From NCBI GenBank assembly GCA_900546665.1, contig URDY01000003.1:1-64000 (forward strand): a DNA stretch of 64,000 nucleotides, written 5' to 3'. This stretch comes from an uncultured Paraprevotella sp. (GTDB lineage: Bacteria; Bacteroidota; Bacteroidia; Bacteroidales; Bacteroidaceae). Below the pieces are notes generated by a model. That model did no database searches. It saw only the letters and a list, made by a program, of their open reading frames with translations, and was not told where the DNA came from. Positions 54,204 through 62,621 of the stretch are shown here, piece after piece (positions within the stretch are counted from its first letter, which is position 1; every line of letters begins with the position of its first letter). Both the position numbers and the translations under genes were made by a program.

Positions 54204-54415
54204 CAAAAAAATAGATGGAATAGGAAATGGATTTGAAGTGAATGAAAAAAAATATGAGTATGGGTTAACAGGGATATGGATTAAATTGTTTTTATAGGTT
54301 ATCTCACATTGGTAAATTGCGAGGTATTGGTAGTTTGTATTTAGCCGGATACATAAGAGTTAAACTTATGTGGTGTTCTCTGACAATTAGGTTTCAGGAG
54401 GGATTGAAAAATAAA

Positions 54416-54449
54416 AAATCCCGTATCGCGGAATAAGGATACGGGATTT
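54416..54449 (-). terminator. Rho-independent terminator of the GH51 gene
   Basis: A 12-bp stem (AAATCCCGTATC and GATACGGGATTT) with a 10-base loop lies 19 bases past the GH51 stop; on minus it is followed by TTTATTTTTC. The rest of the 316-base gap between metF and the GH51 gene holds only the metF promoter box. Confidence 0.85.
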
Positions 54450-54468
54450 CATGTGTATAATTTGTCTG

Positions 54469-56466
54469 TTATTTCTTAACTTTATAAATCACGAAGCATT
54501 TGGCACCTACGTTGGCTTTAATAATGTTGCCCTCAGTCTTGGTATAACTTTCAACCGGAACAACGGCAACCGGATTCTCGAGTGTATTGTCAGCTGTGTA
54601 ATCGCTGCAATCCAAGGTAATGGTAGTAGCCTGTCCGGAGATTTTCTTCAATCCATCGAGTTTGATGTCTACAGTTTGTGCCTTGTCGGTCGTATTGATA
54701 ACTTTAACGATGTATTCGTTAGTATTCTTGTCGAAGACTGCACTGGTGAAGAGACCGTCTTGTCCTTTGGGAGTAGGATTGGCCAGTTGTGCGGTAATGA
54801 CATTGGTACCCATATTGGTAGCATACATTTGCTGTACATAGTAGCTGGCTGTCTTGACGCTGTTGAGATTGTCAAACCATATCATATCCGGACGCCATTG
54901 CCATCCTTCAACGTGGGCGAACAAAGGTGCATAAGTAGCCATGTGTACAATGTCAGCATTTCTTTCCAATGTAGTCATGAATGCGGCTTCATAGATTGAA
55001 GCACCGGCATGATTCCATTTCATACGGTTGCCATGATCGTGACAGGCGTATTCGCCGGCAAATACTTTCGGTCCTTTACGGTCATAATCGTCATAACGGT
55101 TCATGCTGTTCTTGAACCAGTCAACAGGGCGATAGAAGTGTTCGTCAACAAGATCAACCTTCTGTTTCTTCATATCTTCCCATCCTATATCGAAGTTATG
55201 TCCTTCAGAATCGGGGCCGGATGAACCGATGATCAGAATTTCCGGATGAGCTTTCCGGATAGCTTCTACGAAGAATTTCAAACGGTCGAAGTAGAATTTG
55301 TCCCACTGTTCGTTACCGATAGCCAGATATTTCATGTTGAATGGTTCCGGATGTCCCATTTCAGCGCGGACTTTACCCCATTCGGTATCTGTACCACCAT
55401 TTGCAAATTCAATCAGGTCGAGTGCATCGTCAATATAAGGTTTCAAACCTTCAGCAGAGCATTCTGCATGTGCTTTCTCATTGTTGTAGTTCTGGTATTG
55501 GCAGCACATACCTACGTTGAGTACAGGAAGAGGAGCTGCTCCAAGTTCTTCACTTAACAGGAAGTATTCATAGAAACCTAATCCGTAGCTCTGGAAATAA
55601 TCCGGATAATAACGGTTGATGAAGGTTGATTCCCAACGGTTCTTGTTTAACGGGCGGTTTTCAACAGGTCCGACAGTGTTTTTCCACTGGTAGCGGGTCT
55701 CCATGTTTGTTCCTTCCACTATACATCCTCCCGGGAAGCGGAATACGCCAGGACGCATGTCATACAGAGCCTGTGCCAGATCTTTTCTCATACCATTTTC
55801 ATGTCCCATCCATGTATCGACTGGGAAAAGAGAAACGTGTTCCAAGTCTACGGTTCCTGTTCCGGAACGGTGCTGGTCATTAGAAAGGAATATACGCAGA
55901 TTGGCCTTGGCAATCGTGCGGTTTGATTTCATGACCATTGTATATTTTTTCCATTCTTTGGAATCGATTTTCAAATCCTGGCTTACGAACTGCTGGGCAT
56001 CATTCATGGTATTCTGATCAATGAATTGTACCATGAGTGTGACAGGATTGCCATCAGGTACTCTTGCCCATACGGAAAAGCGGTATTCTGCATCCTTTTT
56101 CAAACCGATACCGAAAAATCCTTCATTTTGTATACCTGTCCACATATCTCCGTGTCCGGCGCATCCTAAACGAACATAATGTGGATTTTTTTCGAAGGGA
56201 CCGTCATTCTGAAGCGTTACGTTTCCAAACATTTTCCATCCCATATAATGGTCTGGTGTAAATTCAAACGACCGGTTCTTGACCAGTTCGGCATACAAAC
56301 CACCGTCTGCACCAAAATTAATATCTTCAAAGAAGATACCATACATGGTCGGCTGAATCTCTGCGCCAATTTTTTTGGTCTGCACAGTGATGGTGTTGTC
56401 TTGGGCTGCAACGGAAAGTGCAGAGGCCATAAACGCTGTACCTAAAAGCAGGGAATGAATTTTCAT
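54469..56466 (-). CDS. GH51 alpha-L-arabinofuranosidase
   Basis: The 665-residue exported enzyme has a signal peptide (to about residue 21, VAAQD), an N-terminal beta domain with a carbohydrate-binding-like fold, a TIM barrel with the acid/base motif LAIGNEQWDKFYF and the nucleophile motif KVFAGEYACHDHG, and a C-terminal beta-sandwich (EYIVKVINTTDKAQ, FVIYKVKK). It removes L-arabinofuranosyl side groups from arabinan, arabinoxylan or pectin. It may serve pectin breakdown with the rhamnogalacturonan locus about 40 kb upstream, but no polysaccharide locus surrounds it. Promoter box and terminator are both visible. Confidence 0.92.
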   Translation of the reverse strand: MKIHSLLLGTAFMASALSVAAQDNTITVQTKKIGAEIQPTMYGIFFEDINFGADGGLYAELVKNRSFEFTPDHYMGWKMFGNVTLQNDGPFEKNPHYVRLGCAGHGDMWTGIQNEGFFGIGLKKDAEYRFSVWARVPDGNPVTLMVQFIDQNTMNDAQQFVSQDLKIDSKEWKKYTMVMKSNRTIAKANLRIFLSNDQHRSGTGTVDLEHVSLFPVDTWMGHENGMRKDLAQALYDMRPGVFRFPGGCIVEGTNMETRYQWKNTVGPVENRPLNKNRWESTFINRYYPDYFQSYGLGFYEYFLLSEELGAAPLPVLNVGMCCQYQNYNNEKAHAECSAEGLKPYIDDALDLIEFANGGTDTEWGKVRAEMGHPEPFNMKYLAIGNEQWDKFYFDRLKFFVEAIRKAHPEILIIGSSGPDSEGHNFDIGWEDMKKQKVDLVDEHFYRPVDWFKNSMNRYDDYDRKGPKVFAGEYACHDHGNRMKWNHAGASIYEAAFMTTLERNADIVHMATYAPLFAHVEGWQWRPDMIWFDNLNSVKTASYYVQQMYATNMGTNVITAQLANPTPKGQDGLFTSAVFDKNTNEYIVKVINTTDKAQTVDIKLDGLKKISGQATTITLDCSDYTADNTLENPVAVVPVESYTKTEGNIIKANVGAKCFVIYKVKK

Positions 56467-56540
56467 GATAGAAATGATTAATGATTGAGATTAATAAAAG
56501 AAAAAATTTTGTGCTAAATTACTTATATTAATTTAATTGG

Positions 56541-56548
56541 CAAAATTA
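56541..56548 (-). promoter_or_regulatory. Promoter -7 box of the GH51 gene
   Basis: On the minus strand this reads TAATTTTG (TAnnTTTG), 74 bases before the GH51 start. Confidence 0.45.
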
Positions 56549-56618
56549 ATTAAAGTCTTTTTGTATATTCGTGTATATTTTATACTAATTCCTGTTTAAT
56601 GATCTGTTTGGCAAGAAG

Positions 56619-57671
56619 ATGAGATTGAATGTAAGAAAAAAATATATTGTTTTGACAACCATAAGCTTAGCTTTGATGGTCTTGGCGTTTTGGCCGTATA
56701 CAGATGAAAAATGTAGAAATAATGTATTATTGGCCAAGTCTTTCAGGTGGTATGAGTTGCAGATACCTCAATACGATACGCTCTATTTTTATGCTCAATG
56801 GCCCAGTCCGGTATTAAGGCATTTGTCGGTCGATTCGGTGGAGGCTTTGAATGAATTTGTTTCCAATGCCTTTTTTTCTTCTTTCTCCGGACGTGTTATA
56901 ACAGCTTCGGATACAGTTTGTTTGCCATTAGAATGGTCGTACGGACAAATACGTGATGCGGCTTCTGCGACAGTAGAAAGATTGAATCGTCGTATGACTT
57001 ATTATGAGGGGTTACGTCATGAAATGGATTATTATGACAAGACCCATACGGTAGTGGATAACGGTTACCATCTGGTTATGTCTTATAATGAAACAATTAA
57101 AGAGAAGCAAAAAGAAACAGAGCATATAAGAGAATGTATGTTGCATATTGTGAATGGAGATTCTGCAAGAGTTATCTTAAGACAGCAATGTTTGGTTTAT
57201 TGGCAAAATGCGGAAGGAAAGATAGACAGTTCGTGGTGTGAGAACGCTGGTAGTTCAGATTATGGTATCGCGTTGTGGCAATGCCGAAACAGAGAATTGC
57301 CGGAAGATTTGTCTCGTTTAGGAATTAATTTATGGTCTGGTTTGATTTCTCTTTCATTTCCTGCAAAAGTCAGGATATGGGCAAACTGGGGATACAGCCA
57401 TTGGCTTGGTGAAAGAGATCTGGAAGTGAAACCGGCAGTACTGAAAGCAGAAGGGGCTACTTATTCATTGCCCTTGACGGATGGTGGTAATGGAGCTCCT
57501 GTTTTCAATTCTATGGGACAGTTGGTTGGAGTTAATGTAAACGGACAGTTGGTTCCTTTATGGAGGATATATCTTATGCAGAACGAAGTTTTTGGATGGG
57601 GAAATAGTTTGGTAGAGGATTTTTCTTCATGGATAGCCTGGATGTGGAATAAAACAAGAAGAGTGATATGA
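56619..57671 (+). CDS. Trypsin-fold-like protein with apparently inactive site
   Basis: The 350-residue protein has an N-terminal TM anchor (about 9-25, YIVLTTISLALMVLAFW) and looks like a chymotrypsin/Do-type protease, as judged by three motifs. GRVITASDTV (91-100) resembles the catalytic histidine motif, but has Asp98 where His is expected. SSDYGIALWQ (about 212-221) resembles the catalytic aspartate motif. GGNGAPVFNSMGQLVGVNV (289-307) resembles GNSGGPVFN, but has Asn291 in place of Ser. A helical insertion of about 80 residues (110-190) lies between. A pseudo-protease is inferred; an unrelated fold remains possible. It overlaps the next gene by ATGA. Confidence 0.6.
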   Translation: MRLNVRKKYIVLTTISLALMVLAFWPYTDEKCRNNVLLAKSFRWYELQIPQYDTLYFYAQWPSPVLRHLSVDSVEALNEFVSNAFFSSFSGRVITASDTVCLPLEWSYGQIRDAASATVERLNRRMTYYEGLRHEMDYYDKTHTVVDNGYHLVMSYNETIKEKQKETEHIRECMLHIVNGDSARVILRQQCLVYWQNAEGKIDSSWCENAGSSDYGIALWQCRNRELPEDLSRLGINLWSGLISLSFPAKVRIWANWGYSHWLGERDLEVKPAVLKAEGATYSLPLTDGGNGAPVFNSMGQLVGVNVNGQLVPLWRIYLMQNEVFGWGNSLVEDFSSWIAWMWNKTRRVI

Positions 57672-58987
57672 AATATATTAATAAGGTCATAGGCGTTTTA
57701 ATCGTATTCGTATTTTTCTGTTCTTGTGGGGAAAAGACTTATGAATATCAAAGCGGAGTATATCATGGGGAATGGTCTTCTGGCGCTCCGGAAGGATATG
57801 GTAGATATATTTCGTCGGAAGATTCTCTTGTTTATGAAGGGAATTGGCAAAAAGGAGTGTATCATGGCTATGGCTATTTGAAAGTGAAAGATACGGTTTA
57901 TTACGGCTATTTTGTCCACGGCTTGCGAGACGGACAGGGTACAGAGATTTGTCCGGATGGCAAGGTTTATTGTGGAACATGGAAAAACGGCAGACGTGAT
58001 GGTTACGGCGAGCTCAAAGATGCCCAAGGGCGTCGTATCAAAGGTGACTGGAGAGCAGATTCTCTTTCTTCAGGAATGTGCAGGGACAGTATGGGTATCT
58101 ATAAAGGAACGCTTAATACAGAACTTCTGGCTGAAGGCGAAGGAGAATATTCAGATACGTTGGGACATTATTATGTAGGAAGTTGGCATAACGGACTAAG
58201 GGACGGATTTGGATTTGCAGTAGCCCCACAAGATGTTGTGAAGTGTGGAATATGGCAGAAGGATCGCTTTCAAGGAGAACGTATGTTGTATAATACAAAC
58301 CGGATTTATGGAATAGATATTTCAAAATATCAGCATCGTATAGGAAGAAGGGTTTATTCCATAGACTGGTCAGATCTGAGGATTACTAATTTGGGGCACA
58401 TCAGTAAGAAGAAAATCGATGGAGAAGTCGATTATCCGGTTTCATTTGTATATATAAAAGCAACCGAAGGGCAGACGGTGATCAATCCGTATTATAGCAA
58501 GGATATCAGAGAAGCCCGGCGGCATGGTTATGCCGTAGGAGCTTATCATTTCATGTCTGTTCGGCCGGCAGTTCGTCAGGCTGCATTCTTTTTAAAAACT
58601 GCTCGTCCACAGAAAGGAGATTTGCCTCCGATGCTTGATGTGGAATTGACCGATGCCCAAATTAAATCGATGGGAGGCATAGATGTGCTGTTTGAGGAAA
58701 TACTGGTTTGGTTAAAGTTGGTAGAACAGCATTGTCACACTGTTCCGATACTTTATATCAGTCAGAGTTATGTTAACAAGTATATTCCTCTAGCACCGGA
58801 TGAATTGAAAAAGTATCCGGTATGGATTGCCAGATATGGAGAATATAAACCTTATGTGCATTTGCAATATTGGCAACTGTCACCTGATGGTAAGGTAAAG
58901 GGGATTCATGGTGACGTGGATATTAATGTTTATAATGGCCATCCCCGCTCATTTGAAGATTATGTACGTCAAGCGGTTGTAAAATGA
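57668..58987 (+). CDS. MORN-repeat lipoprotein fused to GH25 lysozyme
   Basis: The 439-residue protein has a lipobox (FCSC, Cys20). About seven MORN repeats (about 28-200) follow, such as GVYHGEWSSGAPEGYGRY, GNWQKGVYHGYGYL and GTWKNGRRDGYGEL. A GH25 muramidase domain starts at IYGIDISKYQ (about 203-212, Asp207), followed by VYIKATEGQ, GAYHFMSVRP and the catalytic MLDVEL (Asp324, Glu326) and YWQLSPDGKVKGIHGDVDINVYN. GH25 hydrolyses the N-acetylmuramic-N-acetylglucosamine bond of peptidoglycan. The MORN part may bind lipid or a protein partner. It is translationally coupled to the pseudo-protease gene upstream. Confidence 0.88.
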   Translation: MKYINKVIGVLIVFVFFCSCGEKTYEYQSGVYHGEWSSGAPEGYGRYISSEDSLVYEGNWQKGVYHGYGYLKVKDTVYYGYFVHGLRDGQGTEICPDGKVYCGTWKNGRRDGYGELKDAQGRRIKGDWRADSLSSGMCRDSMGIYKGTLNTELLAEGEGEYSDTLGHYYVGSWHNGLRDGFGFAVAPQDVVKCGIWQKDRFQGERMLYNTNRIYGIDISKYQHRIGRRVYSIDWSDLRITNLGHISKKKIDGEVDYPVSFVYIKATEGQTVINPYYSKDIREARRHGYAVGAYHFMSVRPAVRQAAFFLKTARPQKGDLPPMLDVELTDAQIKSMGGIDVLFEEILVWLKLVEQHCHTVPILYISQSYVNKYIPLAPDELKKYPVWIARYGEYKPYVHLQYWQLSPDGKVKGIHGDVDINVYNGHPRSFEDYVRQAVVK

Positions 58988-59051
58988 ACAGTGGGAATCA
59001 GGGTTCTTATAATTTATTAATATTCGTTAGAAGAATATAATATTAAACGAT

Positions 59052-59083
59052 TTTGCAGCTTTAATGTGAATAGATTATTTTTG
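59052..59083 (+). promoter_or_regulatory. Promoter of the lipoprotein/beta-lactamase genes
   Basis: TTTG, a 20-base spacer and TATTTTTG match the -33 and -7 consensus, 41 bases before the lipoprotein gene. Confidence 0.65.
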
Positions 59084-59124
59084 TAAAAACCAATGAGTAT
59101 ATAAACCTTAGAAAATGAAAGAAT

Positions 59125-59520
59125 ATGAAGAACTTGTTTTTTATGCTTTTTGTGATTGTGGCATTGTGTGCCTGTACGAATACCCATGAAAAGTCACAAG
59201 GTGTGCAGCAACAGGATACACTGGTTGTTGATTCGGTGATGACATTATCCGGTAATTTGATTATCGGGCATGAGGTTCGTTCATTTGCACCGGATGGTGA
59301 CAGTCTGGTGTATTGGATTATAGACCGTTCAGGAACGTTGAAGGCTTTGTATGATTCGGCAGTAGGTATTGATGCATCGCCGTATACACCAGTGCGGGCT
59401 GAATTGAGGGTTATAGATAAAGGAAAATCAAATGAAGGATTTGCTGCCGATTATGATGGTGTATATGAAGTGGTAGAGATCGTTGAAATAGAAAATGTGG
59501 AAAAAGGTATACGGTCATGA
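59125..59520 (+). CDS. Small lipoprotein with NlpE C-terminal-like OB-fold region
   Basis: The 131-residue protein has a lipobox (LCAC) near residue 18 and a Ser/Gln/Thr linker. The rest, LSGNLIIGHEVRSFAPDGDS, LVYWIIDRSGTLKALYD, PVRAELRVIDKG, resembles the OB-like C-terminal domain seen in NlpE-type lipoproteins by pattern (G..ev.sF.p.G.s..YWi.D.sG.L...Y). The family is not certain. It shares ATGA with the beta-lactamase gene, so both are translated together. A role in sensing or protecting the envelope is inference only. Confidence 0.6.
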   Translation: MKNLFFMLFVIVALCACTNTHEKSQGVQQQDTLVVDSVMTLSGNLIIGHEVRSFAPDGDSLVYWIIDRSGTLKALYDSAVGIDASPYTPVRAELRVIDKGKSNEGFAADYDGVYEVVEIVEIENVEKGIRS

Positions 59521-60434
59521 AAAATGATATCGCATGTAAGCTTGGATTATGTCTGTTAAACTGTTGTTGTACAATGTTGGTTTGGGCACAGGGAATCTCT
59601 TCTCAGACTAACGCCATTCGTCAGTTGGTTGAACGTGCGGATGCGCAAGTCGGTGTTGCTGTAATTGTTGATGGTAAGGATACGCTTTCATTTAATAATG
59701 AGGTACATTATCCTTTGATGAGCGTGATGAAATTTCATCAGGCATTGGCTGTATGTCATTTTCTGCAGCTGAATGATCAGAATCTGGATATGAAAGTTCA
59801 TGTTCCTCAGCAGTCACTTAAATCGGATACCTACAGTTCGTTGAAAAAACGTTATCCTACAGGTGATCTTACTCTGACAGTGAAGGATTTGCTGGATTAT
59901 TCGTTGATAATGAGTGATAATAATGCATGTGATATTTTGTTCGGATTAATTGGAGGCCCGGAAGCCGTGGATCGCTATATTCGTTCGTTGGGACTTAATC
60001 AGTTTGCCATTTCAGTGACAGAGGATGATATGCATCGCAGGTTGGAGGATTGCTATCGGAATTGGACGACACCACTTGATGCTGCAATATTGTTGGATAA
60101 GTTGATTAACAATGATATAACGGATATCGATGATCAGGGATATATCCGTCAGGCCATGTTGGATTGTGAAACAGGAAAAGACAGGCTTTGGAAACCATTG
60201 GAAAAGACGGGAGCAAGACTGGGACACAAGACAGGAACCGGAGACCGTAATCATGAAGGTAAATTAATAGGTGTCAATGACATTGGGTTTGTATTTTTAC
60301 CAGACGGACGACACTATACCATCGCTGTAATGGTAAAGGATGCAGGAATGTCTTTACAGTCTGCTTCAAAATTAATTGCTGACATATCGGAAGTGGTGTA
60401 TCTGTACGTGAGTTCGCAGTCTGTTGAGAAATGA
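59517..60434 (+). CDS. Class A beta-lactamase, subclass A2-like
   Basis: The 305-residue exported protein has a signal peptide (to about residue 25, WAQ). The serine beta-lactamase motifs are all present: SVMK (69-72), SDN (133-135), an omega-loop TEDDMH...CYRNWTTP (168 onwards; Glu169 as the likely general base) and KTG (238-240). The T-E-x-x-M-H and NWTTP pattern fits subclass A2 enzymes of Bacteroidota (CepA/CblA/CfxA/PER type). It would hydrolyse penicillins and cephalosporins. It is not on a visible mobile element, is translationally coupled to the lipoprotein, and is probably an intrinsic gene. Confidence 0.92.
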   Translation: MKNDIACKLGLCLLNCCCTMLVWAQGISSQTNAIRQLVERADAQVGVAVIVDGKDTLSFNNEVHYPLMSVMKFHQALAVCHFLQLNDQNLDMKVHVPQQSLKSDTYSSLKKRYPTGDLTLTVKDLLDYSLIMSDNNACDILFGLIGGPEAVDRYIRSLGLNQFAISVTEDDMHRRLEDCYRNWTTPLDAAILLDKLINNDITDIDDQGYIRQAMLDCETGKDRLWKPLEKTGARLGHKTGTGDRNHEGKLIGVNDIGFVFLPDGRHYTIAVMVKDAGMSLQSASKLIADISEVVYLYVSSQSVEK

Positions 60435-60469
60435 GGTGATACTGGTAATGACCTGTTAAAAAGAAAAAT

Positions 60470-61510
60470 ATGAGTAAAAACAATTTGCTACAGGATAAGC
60501 TGACTTATAACGGTAACAGTCAGACACCCACTCATCTTCATCTTTGCGCTTATGATAGTAAAGACGTGGAATTTCATAGTGACAAGGATTTTAGTAGGGT
60601 GACCGATAGATTAAAACCGGACGGCATTAATTGGATTCAAATTCATGGACTGCAGGATACGGGTACTATTCAGCAGGTCTGTGCGCATTTTGACATTGAT
60701 TTTCTGGTCATGCAGGATATCCTGAATGCCAAACATCTCACCAAAATCGAACAGCACGATAATTATAATGTAGTTATCATAAAATTGTTGATTCCGGTTT
60801 CCAAAAATGAATTTGAAGCCCATCAGTTGTCTATTATACAAGGGTGTAACTATGTTTTGACTTTCGTAGAGAAAGAAACCGAATTTTTTAATGAGATTAT
60901 AGCGGCTATACAGCGTAATGTGTTAAAGGTAAGGAATCGGACAGCTGATTTTCTTTTGAGTGTAATTTTGAATAGTGTGATGACGCATTTTATGACGATT
61001 CTTTCGAATATGGAAGATGATTTGGAAGATATGGAAGAAGCTTTACTGGACCATTTGGGAACTGACAGTTCTGATATTGAAGATATTCAGAAATACAGAA
61101 AGAGTTATCGGTTGATCAGAAAGACCATTATGCCGTTGAAGGAACAGATCAATGCTTTGTTCCGAACAGACAATGACTTGATAAAAGATGAGAATCGTCC
61201 TTTTTTCAGTGATGTTAATGATCATTTGCATTTTATTCTCCAATCCTTAGAGACGTGTCGTGATATTTTGTCTGCTTTGGTTGACTTGTATCTCTCAAAC
61301 AATGATTTGCGTATGAACAGTATCATGAAACAGCTTACAGTGGTTTCCAGTTTGTTTATACCGTTGACATTTTTTGCAGGTGTTTGGGGAATGAATTTCA
61401 AAATAATGCCGGAACTGGAGTGGCGGTATGGTTATGTAATGGCTTGGGTGTTGATGTTGGTTATAGCCTTATTTGTTTATCTCTATTTCAAGCGTAAAAA
61501 ATGGTATTAG
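60470..61510 (+). CDS. corA: CorA-family magnesium/cobalt transporter
   Basis: The 346-residue protein has a cytoplasmic N-terminal domain (INWIQIHGLQDTGTIQQVCAHF), a long helical stalk (EDDLEDMEEALLDH, RKSYRLIRKTIMPLKEQ) and two C-terminal TM helices. The pore signature GVWGMNFK contains the family's GMN. The last helix ends in KRKKWY. It carries Mg2+ or Co2+ across the inner membrane as a pentamer. It follows the beta-lactamase gene after 35 bases and may be co-transcribed, though it converges on the M15 peptidase gene. Confidence 0.93.
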   Translation: MSKNNLLQDKLTYNGNSQTPTHLHLCAYDSKDVEFHSDKDFSRVTDRLKPDGINWIQIHGLQDTGTIQQVCAHFDIDFLVMQDILNAKHLTKIEQHDNYNVVIIKLLIPVSKNEFEAHQLSIIQGCNYVLTFVEKETEFFNEIIAAIQRNVLKVRNRTADFLLSVILNSVMTHFMTILSNMEDDLEDMEEALLDHLGTDSSDIEDIQKYRKSYRLIRKTIMPLKEQINALFRTDNDLIKDENRPFFSDVNDHLHFILQSLETCRDILSALVDLYLSNNDLRMNSIMKQLTVVSSLFIPLTFFAGVWGMNFKIMPELEWRYGYVMAWVLMLVIALFVYLYFKRKKWY

Positions 61511-61640
61511 ACTAATGATATGTAATGAACAGGCAGGTCGGAATATACATTTCAGGCTATTATAAGATAAGTGAGGACTATTGAGAGTAATTTCTATACT
61601 GTTATCAGTAGGGAAGTGATGGGATTAGCGGGTATTGGAT

Positions 61641-62333
61641 CTATTCAGTACCAATCGAGGATGGTTCAATAAATCCATAAAAAGCTTTTTTCTTAAAGGA
61701 ATAGGCTGCCCACATTTTATCACCGTAACTGTAATGCCACCATTCTCGTGGGTAGTTCTTAAAGCCGGCATTTTCCAGTACGTTTTTTAGTAACATCCTG
61801 TTTTTCAGTTGTAATGGCGTAATGTATTTATTGGACGTTTCTGATCTTTTGTCGAAGAAGGATATTTGTCCACCCATATCCAGTTCGTGACCGGATTGGT
61901 CACAGATGGTGATATCAACAGCCCCTCCCGTTTGATGACCTCCGTAACCTGATCCATCAGGTTGAGCTACTTTTAGACGGGTCAGACGGATGAGTTCTGT
62001 GTGGGATGTATTCGGGTGCTCTTTTCTTGTTTCTTGTAGTCTTTTTTCCCAGCGGTCTTTTTGCTCTTCTGCTGATCTGTATGCATCATAAATTTTAAAA
62101 TGCATACCTTCCGGCAGTTTTTGGGTTGCAGAAAGCAGTATATTATATGTGCCTTTTCGTATCATTACAGGAAAAGGAATGTTTTCTTTAAAAAAGAATT
62201 CGGAGCAGTATGAGATGTCAATCAAAGGGTCGTTGTTTTCCTGTTCAATGCGACTTCTGATAAAGTCTTTGGGCAGAGTTTTTCTTATTTTCAGATAGCA
62301 TAAGATGACGTTCCAAATAACTCTTATTTTCAT
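61641..62333 (-). CDS. M15 D-alanyl-D-alanine dipeptidase (VanX-like)
   Basis: The 230-residue protein has a hydrophobic N-terminal stretch (IRVIWNVILCYL) that may be a signal or anchor. The M15D pattern is clear: FKIYDAYRSAEEQK, YGGHQTGGAVDITICDQSG with zinc ligands His and Asp, and REWWHYSYGD with the third zinc ligand and catalytic Glu. It cleaves D-Ala-D-Ala dipeptides, most likely in wall recycling. It lacks VanS/VanR or VanH/VanA neighbours, so glycopeptide resistance is not indicated. Confidence 0.88.
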   Translation of the reverse strand: MKIRVIWNVILCYLKIRKTLPKDFIRSRIEQENNDPLIDISYCSEFFFKENIPFPVMIRKGTYNILLSATQKLPEGMHFKIYDAYRSAEEQKDRWEKRLQETRKEHPNTSHTELIRLTRLKVAQPDGSGYGGHQTGGAVDITICDQSGHELDMGGQISFFDKRSETSNKYITPLQLKNRMLLKNVLENAGFKNYPREWWHYSYGDKMWAAYSFKKKAFYGFIEPSSIGTE

Positions 62334-62534
62334 GGGTTAGGGCTTATGTGACGGTGAATTTATTGTAACTGAATGAAAATATATTTCTTGAAAGAGTCTT
62401 AGGCTCAGATGAAGTCCGATTCTATAATCGGTTATTCTGATGATTTCTGTTCCTGATAGGTTAAGATATATTTAACGGCGACCAATACATATAAAATAAA
62501 TGGTAATTCGTGTGTGGAACTATGTTTATAAACA

Positions 62535-62571
62535 AAAAATGCGGAGATCCAGAAAAAGATTCCGCATTTTT
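62535..62571 (-). terminator. Rho-independent terminator of alaS
   Basis: Stem AAAAATGCGGA/TCCGCATTTTT with a 15-base loop lies 50 bases past the alaS stop on minus; the arms themselves provide the T run. Confidence 0.85.
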
Positions 62572-62621
62572 ATTTATAGAGAATAATTTATAGCGTTTTC
62601 CAATTGATTATCAAATGCGCC

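Noticed and set aside
61641..62333. Glycopeptide-resistance gene (vanX)
   Set aside because: The fold matches VanX, but no vanH, vanA, vanR or vanS neighbours are present, and Gram-negatives use such enzymes in wall recycling.
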